DNA of 57,500 bases from Methylobacterium sp. J-048 (lineage in GTDB: Bacteria; Pseudomonadota; Alphaproteobacteria; Rhizobiales; Beijerinckiaceae): NCBI RefSeq assembly GCF_022829515.1, contig NZ_JAKSYL010000074.1:1-57500 (forward strand), in the 5' to 3' direction. A model generated the notes under the pieces. That model was not told the DNA's origin and did no database searches. It saw nothing but the letters and a program-made list of their open reading frames with translations. The position numbers and the translations under genes were made by a program. Shown here piece after piece: positions 19,216 through 30,926 of this stretch. Each line of letters opens with the position of its first letter. Position 1 is the stretch's first letter.

Positions 19216-19656
19216 TTACCAGCTGCCGGTGTTCTCCATCGAGACCCACGGCTCCTGCGGCTCCTTGGCGCCGCCCTTCTGCAGGATCTCGATCGAGATC
19301 CCGTCCGGCGACTTCACGAAGGCCATGTAGCCGTCGCGGGGCGGACGGTTGATGGTCACGCCCTTGTCCTTGAGCCGGGCGCAGAAGGCGTAGATGTCGT
19401 CGACCTGATAGGCCAGGTGCCCGAAATTGCGCCCGCCCGTATAGGTCTCCGGGTCCCAGTTGTAGGTCAGCTCGACCAGCGGCGACTTGCTCGCCTGCGC
19501 CCGCTCGACATCCCCGGGGGCGGCCAGGAAGACCAGGGTGAAGCGGCCCTTCTCGTTCTCGACCCGGCGGACCTCCTTGAGGCCGAACGTGTCGACGTAG
19601 AAGGCGAGCGACCGGTCGAGATCGGCCACCCGGACCATGGTGTGCAGGTATTCCAT
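19216..19656 (-). CDS. gloA: Lactoylglutathione lyase (glyoxalase I)
   Basis: Converts the methylglyoxal-glutathione hemithioacetal to S-lactoylglutathione. The 146-residue protein aligns end to end with E. coli GloA: metal ligands His5, Glu62, His80 and Glu123 are all present, with the phrases FYVDTFGLKEVRR, TYNWDPETYTGGRNFGHLAY and SPDGISIEILQKG. The absence of the long inserts seen in zinc-type enzymes fits a nickel-type enzyme (inference). A methylotroph handles reactive carbonyls, a plausible context. It is transcribed toward rnpB. Confidence 0.96.
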   Translation of the reverse strand: MEYLHTMVRVADLDRSLAFYVDTFGLKEVRRVENEKGRFTLVFLAAPGDVERAQASKSPLVELTYNWDPETYTGGRNFGHLAYQVDDIYAFCARLKDKGVTINRPPRDGYMAFVKSPDGISIEILQKGGAKEPQEPWVSMENTGSW

Positions 19657-19817
19657 CTGGCGGCGATCCCCTGAGTTGGCGCGAGGGCCGTCGCGGCGCC
19701 CTCGGCGGAAACGGACTGACCGGCCGGGCCGGTCGCTGTCCTAGCTAGAGCGCGGGCGCTCGGGCGAGTAGATCGGGCGCGACGCCGTCTCCGGCCGGAC
19801 GATGAAGCAGGTGGACC

Positions 19818-20258
19818 ATGCCCGATCGCGCCTTTGACGTGGTGATCTATCACAACCCGGATTGCGGCACCTCGCGCAACACCCTGGCGATGATCCGCAA
19901 CGCCGGCCTCGAGCCGCACGTCGTGGAGTATCTGAAGACCCCGCCCGCCCGGGCGTTGCTCACGCAGCTCCTGGCCCGGGCCGGCCTGTCGGTGCGCCAG
20001 GCGTTGCGCGAGACGGGAACGCCCTTTGCCGAGCTCGGCCTCGCCGATCCGGCGCTGAGCGACGCGCAACTGCTCGATGCCATCCAGGCGCATCCGATCC
20101 TGCTCAACCGGCCGCTCGTGGTCAGCCCGAAGAGCGTCCGCCTGTGCCGACCCTCCGAGCGCGTGCTGGACCTGCTGCCGGCGCAGCAAGGGGAGTTCGT
20201 CAAGGAAGACGGGGAGCGGGTTGTGGACGAGGAAGGCCGTCGCGTCGGCACCGCGTAA
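19818..20258 (+). CDS. arsC: Glutaredoxin-dependent arsenate reductase ArsC
   Basis: Reduces arsenate to arsenite with glutathione and glutaredoxin. The 146-residue protein has the ArsC-family active site HNPDCGTSRNT with catalytic Cys16, and LNRPLVVSPKSVRLCRPSE, matching the conserved arginine-bearing region. No arsB, acr3 or arsR is near; it stands alone, 83 bases ahead of pepN in the same direction. It could also serve a non-arsenic thiol role, as some ArsC/Spx-like proteins do. Confidence 0.93.
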   Translation: MPDRAFDVVIYHNPDCGTSRNTLAMIRNAGLEPHVVEYLKTPPARALLTQLLARAGLSVRQALRETGTPFAELGLADPALSDAQLLDAIQAHPILLNRPLVVSPKSVRLCRPSERVLDLLPAQQGEFVKEDGERVVDEEGRRVGTA

Positions 20259-20340
20259 GCGTCCCGCCGCCCGGATCGCGTTGCGCGAGGCCCCGCGAGG
20301 GACCAGAACGGGCCCGAACCCGATCCGGAGAGAGAGCCGA

Positions 20341-22962
20341 ATGCGCACCGAGACGCCGCCGCTGATCCGCCTGGAGGAATACCGGCCGAGCGACTACCTG
20401 ATCGACCGCGTCGATCTCGACATCCGCCTCGACCCGCACGCCACCCGGATCGACGCGACCCTGGCGCTGCGCCCGAACCCGGCGGGCCGCGCGGGGGCGC
20501 CGCTCCATCTCGACGGCGACGACCTTCGCCTGGTCTCGGTGGTTCTCGACGGCGCCGCACTCGCGGCCGACACTTACACGGCGACGCCCTCCGGCCTCAG
20601 CCTGCACGCTCCGCCGCAGCAGCCGTTCACCTTACGCCTCGTCACCGAGGTCGACCCGACCGCCAACACCAAGCTGATGGGCCTCTACCGCTCCAGCGGG
20701 GTCTATTGCACCCAGTGTGAGGCAGACGGCTTCCGCCGGATCACCTATTTCCTCGACCGCCCCGACGTGATGGCGGTCTACACCACCCGCATCGAGGCCG
20801 ATCGGGCCGAGGCGCCGGTGCTGCTCGGCAACGGCAACCTGGTCGAATCCGGTGCCGTCGGGACCGATCGGCATTTCGTGGTCTGGCACGACCCGCACCC
20901 GAAGCCCGCCTACCTGTTCGCCCTGGTCGGTGGCCGGCTCGGCAAGGTCGAGACCCGCTTCACCACCCAGGAGAAGCGCGCCGTTACCTGCGCGGTCTAT
21001 GTCGAGCCCGGCAAGGAGGCCCGCGCCGATTACGCCCTCGACGCCGTGATCCGCTCGATGAAGTGGGACGAGACCGCCTTCGGCCGCCCGTACGATCTCG
21101 ACGTGTTCAACGTCGTCGCGGTGTCCGACTTCAACATGGGCGCGATGGAGAACAAGGGCCTCAACATCTTCAACGACAAGTACGTCCTGGCGAGCCCGGA
21201 GACCGCCACCGACGGCGATTACGCCGCGATCGAGGCGATCATCGCCCACGAGTATTTCCACAACTGGTCGGGCAACCGGGTCACCTGCCGGGACTGGTTC
21301 CAGCTCTGTCTCAAGGAGGGGCTGACCGTCTTCCGCGACCAGGAATTCTCGTCCGACATGCGCTCCCGGCCGGTCCACCGGATCGCCGAGGTCCGGTCCC
21401 TGCGGGCGCGGCAATTCCCCGAGGATGCCGGCCCCCTGCGCCACCCGGTGCGGCCGCGGGCCTATGCCGAGATCAACAACTTCTACACGGCGACCGTCTA
21501 CGACAAGGGCGCCGAAATCGTCCGGATGCTCCGCACGCTGATCGGCCCGGAGGCGTTCCGGGCCGGCATGGACCGCTACTTCGCCGACAATGACGGCCGC
21601 GCCGCCACCGTCGAGGATTTTTTGGCCGCCTTCGCGGCGGTCACGGGGCGCGATCTGTCCGCCTTCGCCCGGTGGTACGAGCGGCCCGGCACGCCGCGCC
21701 TGTCCGTTACCACGGCGTACGATCCGCAGGCCGCCCGCTGCACCCTGGGCCTCGTCCAGAGCCTGCCCGGCGAGGGCGGACAGGACGCGCCGCCCCTGGT
21801 GATCCCGGTGGCGCTGGGCCTCGTCGGCGCCGCCGGGCCGCTCACCGGCGCCACCTGCCCGGATGTGCGGGACGGGGTCTACGTGCTCGACCGCGCCGAG
21901 GCCGAGATCGTGTTCGAGCATGTCACCGAGGAGCCGGTTCCCTCGCTCTTGCGCGACTTCTCGGCCCCGGTCCGGCTTGAGTTCGACCTGACCGACGGCC
22001 AGCGGATGCGGCTGCTCGCGCAGGACAGCGACCCGTTCAACCGCTGGCAGGCGGCACAGGACGTCGCCCTGCGGCTGATCCTCGACCCCGATCCAGCCCG
22101 GGCCGATGCCTTCGCCGAGGCGCTGGGGCGCTTCCTCGACGGCGAGGCGTTGGCCGACCCGGCCTTCGCGGCCCTGGTCCTGGCCCTGCCGAGCGAGGGC
22201 GAGGCCGCCGACGCCCTGCAAGCGGACGTCGATCCCGACGCGATCCACCGGGCGCGGTTCGATCTGCGGGCGCGTCTCGGTCGGACCCTGCGGCCGCGCC
22301 TTGAACGGCTGGACGCCGCCCTCGCCCCGGCCGATGGCGCGGCCTACAGCCCGGACGCGGCCTCGGCCGGGCGCCGGTCCCTGCGCAACGCCGCCCTCGA
22401 CCTGATCGCGGTGGGCGATGCCGAGGCCGGGGCGGCCCGCGCCGCCGAGCGCCTGACGCACGCCACCAACATGACCGACCGCCTGGCGGCACTCGGCACC
22501 CTGGCGCTGATCCCCGGCCAGGCCCGGGAGGAGGCGCTGGCGGGCTTCGCGGAGCGATTCGCCGACGAGCCCCTCGTCCTCGACAAGTGGTTCGCTATCC
22601 AGGCGCAGATCCCCGAAGCCGGGACTCTGGAGCGAATCGCCCGGCTGAAAACCCACCCGGCTTTCACCATGGCCAACCCGAATCGGGTACGCGCCCTGGT
22701 CGGAAGCTTCGCGTTCGGCAACCCGACACAGTTCGCGCGGCCCGACGGAGCCGGTTTTTCGCTGGTCGCCGACACGGTCGCATCCCTCGATTCGACCAAC
22801 CCACAGGTTGCCGCACGACTGCTGACGGCCTTCGGATCCTGGCGGCGGCTGGAAAAATCGCGGGCCGGGAAAGCCGGCGAAATGCTTAATCGGATCAAGG
22901 CGATCCCGGGCCTGTCGCGGGACTCGACCGACATCGTGGCGCGCACCCTTGGAGACGGCTAA
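20341..22962 (+). CDS. pepN: Aminopeptidase N (M1 metalloprotease)
   Basis: Zinc aminopeptidase of broad specificity, cytoplasmic. The 873-residue product matches the proteobacterial PepN length. It has the substrate-recognition GAMEN motif at 267-271 and the zinc site HEYFH at 303-307 with the third ligand Glu326 (NWSGNRVTCRDWFQLCLKEG). The C-terminal half has the PepN all-helical domain ending NRIKAIPGLSRDSTDIVARTLG. ATG 20341 follows a GGAGAGAGA purine stretch. It has no signal peptide. Confidence 0.97.
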   Translation: MRTETPPLIRLEEYRPSDYLIDRVDLDIRLDPHATRIDATLALRPNPAGRAGAPLHLDGDDLRLVSVVLDGAALAADTYTATPSGLSLHAPPQQPFTLRLVTEVDPTANTKLMGLYRSSGVYCTQCEADGFRRITYFLDRPDVMAVYTTRIEADRAEAPVLLGNGNLVESGAVGTDRHFVVWHDPHPKPAYLFALVGGRLGKVETRFTTQEKRAVTCAVYVEPGKEARADYALDAVIRSMKWDETAFGRPYDLDVFNVVAVSDFNMGAMENKGLNIFNDKYVLASPETATDGDYAAIEAIIAHEYFHNWSGNRVTCRDWFQLCLKEGLTVFRDQEFSSDMRSRPVHRIAEVRSLRARQFPEDAGPLRHPVRPRAYAEINNFYTATVYDKGAEIVRMLRTLIGPEAFRAGMDRYFADNDGRAATVEDFLAAFAAVTGRDLSAFARWYERPGTPRLSVTTAYDPQAARCTLGLVQSLPGEGGQDAPPLVIPVALGLVGAAGPLTGATCPDVRDGVYVLDRAEAEIVFEHVTEEPVPSLLRDFSAPVRLEFDLTDGQRMRLLAQDSDPFNRWQAAQDVALRLILDPDPARADAFAEALGRFLDGEALADPAFAALVLALPSEGEAADALQADVDPDAIHRARFDLRARLGRTLRPRLERLDAALAPADGAAYSPDAASAGRRSLRNAALDLIAVGDAEAGAARAAERLTHATNMTDRLAALGTLALIPGQAREEALAGFAERFADEPLVLDKWFAIQAQIPEAGTLERIARLKTHPAFTMANPNRVRALVGSFAFGNPTQFARPDGAGFSLVADTVASLDSTNPQVAARLLTAFGSWRRLEKSRAGKAGEMLNRIKAIPGLSRDSTDIVARTLGDG

Positions 22963-23054
22963 GCTACTGAACTTGCGGTAGAAAACGATTCTGTGGCCGA
23001 GTCGTAACGCAGGGGTTGCGTCAAGACCGAATGGTAAAAAATCCGTGGACAAGT

Positions 23055-23094
23055 GCCCCTCGAAGATGGTTGTATTCAATCAGATTCGAGGGGC
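23055..23094. promoter_or_regulatory. Hairpin between pepN and the histidine kinase gene
   Basis: A perfect 10-base inverted repeat GCCCCTCGAA (23055-23064) / TTCGAGGGGC (23085-23094) encloses a 20-base AT-rich loop, unusual in this GC-rich DNA. It lies 92 bases after the pepN stop and 47 before the kinase ATG. It could be an operator, a leader-RNA hairpin or a weak terminator; there is no T run after it. Confidence 0.5.
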
Positions 23095-23141
23095 GCGAGA
23101 CGCCGCGGACGGATCGCAGTTCCCACGGGTGAGGTTCGGCC

Positions 23142-25484
<2,343 letters not shown>

Positions 25485-25497
25485 GGGTCTCACCCGG

Positions 25498-25752
25498 TCA
25501 CCGGCGCGGATCGAGCCCGCCCGCTCGCGCCAGGCGGCCCTGCTCCACCTGCCAGCGGGCATCCGCCACCGCCCGGGCGAGGCGCCTGATCCGCCAGCGG
25601 CGGTAGAGGGTCAGGAGCGCGGGACCGCCGAGCCCGGCCTGGTGGCGGCGCAGGCGCCGCAGCAGGTCCGGCAGCTGCGCCGAGGCCGCGTCGGCGGTGG
25701 CGATCTCGATGGCCCGCAATTCGGCCCGAAAGCCCGCCTTCCAATCCTCCAT
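25498..25752 (-). CDS. Hypothetical protein, 84 residues
   Basis: Not recognised. It begins MEDWKAGFRAELRAIEIATA and is arginine- and leucine-rich, likely a small helical soluble protein (LPDLLRRLRRHQAGL). It converges on the kinase gene, with 13 bases between stops. A parallel frame of equal length exists, but this one has the more protein-like composition. It may be a real small gene; confidence is moderate. Confidence 0.45.
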   Translation of the reverse strand: MEDWKAGFRAELRAIEIATADAASAQLPDLLRRLRRHQAGLGGPALLTLYRRWRIRRLARAVADARWQVEQGRLARAGGLDPRR

Positions 25753-25904
25753 GGCGACCCGGGCCTCCGCGGCGAGGCGTCCTCCGGGCCGGTGGTCCGG
25801 GATCTCGCCCGCGACACGGATGCGCCCCCGAGAACGCGCGTCACCCGCCGGCGTTTCCTCGTCAGAGGATCCGCACGGCGGACCGACCTTCGACGAGATG
25901 ACCC

Positions 25905-26189
25905 ATGCGCGCCAGGACGACGCTCCGCCTCACCCTCGCGGCCCTGCTCGGGCTCTCCGCGGCCCCGGCCTTCGCCCAGAGCGTCGGCTACGCCACCGGC
26001 TTCCCCGGCAAGGACCCGGCGGGCGACGAAGAGATCGGCTGGGGACCGGCCTATCGCCCGGAGACGAGCTTCGCCCGGCCCGGCACGCCGCCCACCCCCG
26101 GGGAGATCGCCGGCCGCGCCTACCGGGCTCGGACCGGGCACGGCGTCTACGACCAAGTCCAGGGCGAGGGTCCGTATCGTAACCGATAG
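25905..26189 (+). CDS. Small secreted protein, 94 residues
   Basis: Not recognised. A clear signal peptide is visible: a basic start (MRARTTLR), a hydrophobic core (LTLAALLGLSAAP) and a cleavage-like AFA-Q at about residue 24. The mature part of about 70 residues is rich in Gly, Pro and aromatic residues (VGYATGFPGKDP, GWGPAYRPETSF) and lacks cysteine. It is probably periplasmic. Such short secreted proteins are common in Methylobacteriaceae and have no assigned role. Confidence 0.7.
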   Translation: MRARTTLRLTLAALLGLSAAPAFAQSVGYATGFPGKDPAGDEEIGWGPAYRPETSFARPGTPPTPGEIAGRAYRARTGHGVYDQVQGEGPYRNR

Positions 26190-26198
26190 GCACTTGTT

Positions 26199-27338
26199 TC
26201 AGCGCCGCCGCAAAGCCCGTTTGGCTGCGGCGAGGGCCTCGTGCTCGAACCGGGCCAGCCGCAGGCGCCGCTCCAGGGAGAGGCTGCGATCCCCCGGCGG
26301 CAGGGCGATGATCTCGGCGACACAGGTCCGCTCGCGATAGAGGCTCTCCAGGGCCGAGCCATCGAGCGTCGCCGAATCGAGGTTTCGCGCAAAACCGGTC
26401 TCGTGGCAGGCGCGCACGATCTCGGCTTCCAGCAGCAGGCCGGGTGCGTGGCTGCGCAGATCCTCGTCGTAGGCGGTCTTCAGAAGCGTCGCGGTGCCGC
26501 CGCCGACCAGGGCGAGGCTGACCGCGATCGGCCGCCCATCGAGGGTCAGGGCGTCGGCCCGGATGCCGACCGGACCAGGCACCTCGGCGAACAGCGCGCG
26601 GGCGAGCGCGTCCATGTCCGGCCGGCAAGCCATGGCGGTGCCGGCCTGCCCCTTCCAGCCTTTGCGCTCGAGGGCGAGGAAGTCGGCCACCAGCCCGGCC
26701 AGTTCCGGGCCGCCCGTGGCGCTGATCGACGCGACCGTGCCGATCTCCGCCAGCCGGCGGGCCCGGCGGCGTAGATCCTTGAACCGGGACCGGTTCGGGT
26801 GTCCGGCCAGGAACGCGTCGTGGTCGGCCCGGCGCGCCATCACCGGGCGCTCGAACGCCGACACCGTGCCGACCGCCCAACCGCGCGCCCGCATCGCCGC
26901 CAGCATGTCCGGGACGGCGCCGTCTTGCGTGGGCAGGAGCGGCCAGCGCCACGCCCGGCCGCCCTCTTCCAGGCCGGCGACCAGGGCGTCCACGACCGCT
27001 TCGCGCTCAGGGCCATCGATCACCAGCGGCGCGGTGGCGGTCACCAGCGGCGACAGGAACGGCCGCGCCACCCGACCGCCGAGACCGGTGAGGTCGCGGC
27101 GCAGCGTGAAGGGGAGGAGCGCGACGCAATCGCCGCCGCGGCGTACCGTGACGAAGCGCAGCCCATCGGGCAGCAGCCCGGCCTCCCGGTGCGCCGCGAT
27201 GACGTGGTGCGTGTAATGCGGATGCGGGGCGGCGGCGGAAGCGAACAACGCATCCCAGGCCGCCGGATCCGGCGCGGGGCCGACGGAGACCGACAGGCCG
27301 GCGGCCGTTTCGGGCGGCGCGTAAGCCAGAACGCTCAT
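26199..27338 (-). CDS. CelD/BcsL-like GNAT acetyltransferase
   Basis: A 379-residue protein of the CelD/BcsL-type GNAT family linked to polysaccharide production: N-terminal substrate-type domain, then FLALERKGWKGQAGTAM and a GNAT-like core (VGIRADALTLDGRPIAVSLA, LKTAYDEDLRSHAPGLLLEA). Members probably acetylate sugars or related precursors in the cytoplasm; the exact substrate cannot be read. ATG 27338 overlaps the flippase stop as ATGA, so the two are coupled. The frame extends to 27485 but that part is shadow. Confidence 0.82.
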   Translation of the reverse strand: MSVLAYAPPETAAGLSVSVGPAPDPAAWDALFASAAAPHPHYTHHVIAAHREAGLLPDGLRFVTVRRGGDCVALLPFTLRRDLTGLGGRVARPFLSPLVTATAPLVIDGPEREAVVDALVAGLEEGGRAWRWPLLPTQDGAVPDMLAAMRARGWAVGTVSAFERPVMARRADHDAFLAGHPNRSRFKDLRRRARRLAEIGTVASISATGGPELAGLVADFLALERKGWKGQAGTAMACRPDMDALARALFAEVPGPVGIRADALTLDGRPIAVSLALVGGGTATLLKTAYDEDLRSHAPGLLLEAEIVRACHETGFARNLDSATLDGSALESLYRERTCVAEIIALPPGDRSLSLERRLRLARFEHEALAAAKRALRRR

Positions 27339-28693
27339 CGGATCGCTCCCGCGGACCAGATCGGGGTCGGCAGCCCGTGCAGGTGGCCGGCGGCGCGGGC
27401 GAGCAGCCCGGCGCGCACGATCGTCGCCACCGCCACCGCGACGGCGGCACCCAGAGTTCCGAAGGGCGGGATCAGCAAGCCGCACAGGGCCCCCGCGACG
27501 ATCAGCATGACAGCGGTGATGCCGGCGCAGAGGCGTTCGCCGCCCAGCATGGTCAAGAGGTCCTCACCCGGTCCGAACAGGCTCGCCGCGACGCTGCCGG
27601 CCACCAGCACGGCCAGGATCGGGACGCTGGAGCCGAGCCCGGGGCCGAACATCGCCAGCAGCAGGGGGCTGAGCGCGACGATCCCGAGGCCGACCAGCGC
27701 GGTGGCGCCTGCGGTCAGCCGGCCCTGGCGGCGCACGAGGTCGGCGAGCAGGGGGCGGTCGGAGCGGGCCTGGGCGGCGCTGTAGCGCTGGAGCGTCGCC
27801 GCGCTGGCGGCGAAATGCACGAACACCACGAATTGCTGGATCCGGGTGGCGGCGAAATACAAACCGAGTTCGGCCGGGCTGACCAGGGCGCCCAGCACGA
27901 TCACGTCGACGAAGGTGAAGCCGGCATTGGCGAGATCGATCCCGGCGATCGGCAGGCTGGTGCCGAGCCAGGTCCGCCACTGGTATCGCTGCGGCCCGGC
28001 CGGCAGATCCGCCCGCAGGCGTGTCGTGAGCAGACCGGCCTGCAGCACGGTGGCGATGGCGGCCGCGACCAGCATGCAGGCCATCGCGACCTCGGCCCGG
28101 GGCGGCGCCCCGAGCAGGACGGCTCCGACCATGCAGGCCATCATCAGGCTCTGGCGCAGCAGGTAGGGTGGCGCGATGGCGAGTCCGACCCAGTTCTGGC
28201 TGCGCGCCACGCCTTCGAGATAATCCTGGAGCGCGAAGAGCGGCATCACGCAGAGCGCGACGGCGATCGGCGCCCGATAGGCCGGCGCGAACAGGCCGGG
28301 CTCCAGCCACAGCAACGCCGCACCGAGGCCGGCGACGCTGAGCGCCGCCCCGCCGGTGACCAGGGCGCCGGCCCGGATATAGCCGCGGGCGAGGTCGAGA
28401 TCGCCCCGGGCCTGGTCGGTCGGCACGAACCGGCAGGCGCCCTGCGACAGGCCGAGCGTCAGCGTATGGCCCAACATCGCGGTCCAGACCCACACGGAGG
28501 CGAACACCCCGTAGGCGTCCCAGCCCATCAGACGGGCGGCGAGCACTTGGGCCGCGTAGGCGAAGCCGGCCGAACCGACCCGGATCGCGAAGACCGTGAG
28601 CGCGGCCCGCGCCGGGCCTTCCCGCAGGGCGTGGAGGCGCCGGCCGGCGGCGGCGAGCTTGCCGAGGGCTGGGAGGGCTGTCGCTGACACCAC
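27335..28693 (-). CDS. Polysaccharide flippase (MOP superfamily)
   Basis: A 452-residue polytopic membrane protein with about 12-14 hydrophobic segments (AAQVLAARLMGWDAYGVFAS, ALVSPAELGLYFAATR) typical of Wzx-like/MATE-related polysaccharide exporters. It probably flips a lipid-linked glycan across the inner membrane. The downstream overlapping acetyltransferase and upstream OpgC/SGNH genes suggest a modified exopolysaccharide or periplasmic glucan pathway. No glycosyltransferase or Wzy polymerase is next to it, so its substrate is unknown. Confidence 0.85.
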   Translation of the reverse strand: MVSATALPALGKLAAAGRRLHALREGPARAALTVFAIRVGSAGFAYAAQVLAARLMGWDAYGVFASVWVWTAMLGHTLTLGLSQGACRFVPTDQARGDLDLARGYIRAGALVTGGAALSVAGLGAALLWLEPGLFAPAYRAPIAVALCVMPLFALQDYLEGVARSQNWVGLAIAPPYLLRQSLMMACMVGAVLLGAPPRAEVAMACMLVAAAIATVLQAGLLTTRLRADLPAGPQRYQWRTWLGTSLPIAGIDLANAGFTFVDVIVLGALVSPAELGLYFAATRIQQFVVFVHFAASAATLQRYSAAQARSDRPLLADLVRRQGRLTAGATALVGLGIVALSPLLLAMFGPGLGSSVPILAVLVAGSVAASLFGPGEDLLTMLGGERLCAGITAVMLIVAGALCGLLIPPFGTLGAAVAVAVATIVRAGLLARAAGHLHGLPTPIWSAGAIR

Positions 28694-28847
28694 GCGCTCC
28701 GCGTCGGGCTCGGAGCATCAACCCGAACGGCGGCTGCCGACTCGGAAACAGATGATGGCCCGTCAAACCCGCTGGAGCCTCGTCCGAGATCTTGTATCCG
28801 GGACGATACTCCAATGACCGCGGCAGGACGGTCTCGGGTCTTCCGGT

Positions 28848-29672
28848 CTAGCCCGGCGCGCGTTGCGGCTCGGTTAAGGCCGGTGCGATCTTCGGGGCGG
28901 GCTCCGCCTCGGTCCGCATCAGCGAGGTCGCGATCGTCAGCGCGACGTGCTCGGCCATGCAGCGCAGGCCGAGATCGTTGAGCCGGAACTGGCGGCCGAG
29001 CATGTGCCCCTCGCCCTTGTCGCTGCGGCTCGACAGGTAGCGCAGGGCCTCGTAGCGGCGCACCAGGGGCACCTGCTGCTGGCCCGCCACGGTGCGGACC
29101 GCCTCCACGATCCGGTTGTAATCGACGTCGGCGGCCATGCTGGCGGTGTAGATCGGGTCGACCAGCACCACGTCGATCCCGTGGGAGCGGATCCAGGCCA
29201 CGGCCTCGCTCAGCGCGCTCGCGAAGGCGTCGGCATCGACCCGGGCGATGGCGTCGTGGGTGCCGACCTGCCAGACGACGAGGTCGGGCTCGGCCTCCGC
29301 CACCATGGTGCGCAGGCGCTCCGATGCGCCCGAGGCGATCTCCCCCGGCAGGCCGCGATGGTCGATTGTGACGTCGGTCTTGGGCAGTGCCTGTTCCAGG
29401 GCGGCTTCGAGCTTGGCCGGGTAGGAGGCCGAGGCGCCGGGCGCGGCGCTGCCGCCGATCGCCAGGATCTTGAGCGGACGGTTCTCGCTCAGGGCGGACC
29501 GGACCGCGCTCAGCTTGGCCATGGTGTAGAGCTGCGCACCGGGGACCCGGCATTCCTGCGACAGGCTTGGTTGGTCGCCCGTATCCGCCGGCTGCTCCGC
29601 GGCTGCCGCCGGCCCGGCCAGGATCAGGGCGGCCAGCGCCCAGCGGAACCCGGAGGCACGGACGCGCCTCAC
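28848..29672 (-). CDS. Periplasmic SGNH/GDSL-type hydrolase
   Basis: A 274-residue protein: short basic start, hydrophobic core WALAALILAGPAAAAEQ as signal peptide, then an SGNH-like domain with ILAIGGSAAPGASASYPAKL (block I, GGS in place of GDS), DHRGLPGEIASGA (block II glycine), and LVVWQVGTHDAI (block III, with T-H-D where GxND is usual). These changes keep the serine but make the oxyanion residues atypical. The GTG start at 29672 overlaps the opgC stop as GTGA, giving tight coupling. It likely acts with OpgC on acyl groups of periplasmic glucans (inference). Confidence 0.8.
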   Translation of the reverse strand: MRRVRASGFRWALAALILAGPAAAAEQPADTGDQPSLSQECRVPGAQLYTMAKLSAVRSALSENRPLKILAIGGSAAPGASASYPAKLEAALEQALPKTDVTIDHRGLPGEIASGASERLRTMVAEAEPDLVVWQVGTHDAIARVDADAFASALSEAVAWIRSHGIDVVLVDPIYTASMAADVDYNRIVEAVRTVAGQQQVPLVRRYEALRYLSSRSDKGEGHMLGRQFRLNDLGLRCMAEHVALTIATSLMRTEAEPAPKIAPALTEPQRAPG

Positions 29673-30766
29673 GGCCGGGGCCGGGACGACTTGTTGCGGG
29701 TGCGCCATTCGACGAACCATGCGGTGAACCCCAGACCGACCAGGCCGCTTCCGGCGACCAGCATATCGACCAGCACGCCGCCGCCGGTCTGGAAACGCAC
29801 GAGCTGCCCGATCAGGCTCAAGATCGAGCCCATGGAGAAGACCGCCAGGGAATTCCGGCCCAGCTGACTGAGATAACGCCCGACGCCTCCGATTCGGGGA
29901 GCCAGAAGTGCGTAGAGCGGCGCGAAGGCGAGCAATACCCCCAGGAAATGAAGAAGCCGCGCCGGTGTCAGGTAGGTTTTCTCGAACGTGAACAGAAGCC
30001 GCGGCTCGGGCACCATCAGCGGATCCGGCCGGAGACCCGTCACGGCGAGTACGATGCCCAGGATCACGATGACGATGCCGGCCGGAATCAGGCGGCGCGA
30101 CCAGCGGCGCAGGGTGTCGGAGCGCAGGTTCCAGCCCTGGAGCACGAAGCCCAGCACCAGCAGCACCTGCCAGCAGAACGGATCGAAGAACCAATCCCCC
30201 TCCCCGGGCCAGGACGGCAGGTTCCACTCAAAGACGAGGCTCGCGAGATAGACGGCCCCCGACAGCGCCAGCGCAGCGATCAGGCTGAGGCGGCCGACCA
30301 GCACGAAGATCGGCGCGATGCCGATCAGCACCACGTAGAGCGGCAGGATGTTGAAGAACCCGAGCTGGTAGGTCATCAGCGCCATGCCGCAGACCGACTG
30401 GATCGGATCCGCGAAGAAGCCGCCGGCATTGTGCCATTCGAGGATCAGCGGGTTGTCGAGCAGCAGCGCCGCGCCGGCGATGAGCGCCAGCGCCAGCAGC
30501 ATCACGGTGAGCTGCGCCCGGTAGACCTCGACGGTGCGGGCGAGCAGCCGGACTACGCTCTTGCCCGCAGGCTCCGGCGTCCCGTCTCGCCCGCGCGTGG
30601 CGATGCCGATCGACCAGCCTGCCAAAAACACGAACAGCTCGGCGGCATCCGAGATGCCGTATTGCGAGAAGGTGTAGCGCTCGAAGGTGTTGCCCGGGAC
30701 GTGGTTGATGAAAATCGTCACGAGGGCGAAGCCGCGCCAGAAGTCGATCGCGTTGGGGTCCCGCAT
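29669..30766 (-). CDS. opgC: OpgC-family membrane acyltransferase
   Basis: A 365-residue protein with about ten membrane segments. The opening RDPNAIDFWRGFALVTIFIN followed by HVPGNTFERYTFSQYGISDA and FVFLAGWSIGIATRG is the OpgC signature. In Rhodobacter and enterobacteria OpgC adds succinyl groups to osmoregulated periplasmic glucans. ATG 30766 is chosen by homology; an open frame runs to 30853. The backbone genes opgG and opgH are not in the window. The overlapping SGNH gene downstream suggests a two-protein acylation or trimming unit. Confidence 0.9.
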   Translation of the reverse strand: MRDPNAIDFWRGFALVTIFINHVPGNTFERYTFSQYGISDAAELFVFLAGWSIGIATRGRDGTPEPAGKSVVRLLARTVEVYRAQLTVMLLALALIAGAALLLDNPLILEWHNAGGFFADPIQSVCGMALMTYQLGFFNILPLYVVLIGIAPIFVLVGRLSLIAALALSGAVYLASLVFEWNLPSWPGEGDWFFDPFCWQVLLVLGFVLQGWNLRSDTLRRWSRRLIPAGIVIVILGIVLAVTGLRPDPLMVPEPRLLFTFEKTYLTPARLLHFLGVLLAFAPLYALLAPRIGGVGRYLSQLGRNSLAVFSMGSILSLIGQLVRFQTGGGVLVDMLVAGSGLVGLGFTAWFVEWRTRNKSSRPRP

Positions 30767-30926
30767 CGTCGCGGCGGCTCCGGGGGTTCGACACTGGATC
30801 GGGGTTGAGCGGCTCCTGATACGGCGCCGGGCCCGGTCTGCAAAGGCGAACAAAGGGAGAGTTCGCGCGGACGCGCGAACCGGGCGGTCACGCTCGCGTT
30901 AGCTCCGGACAAGGAGATCCGGACAG

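Noticed and set aside
20632..23079. 815-codon minus-strand frame opposite pepN
   Set aside because: Antisense shadow; PepN has intact GAMEN and HExxH motifs.
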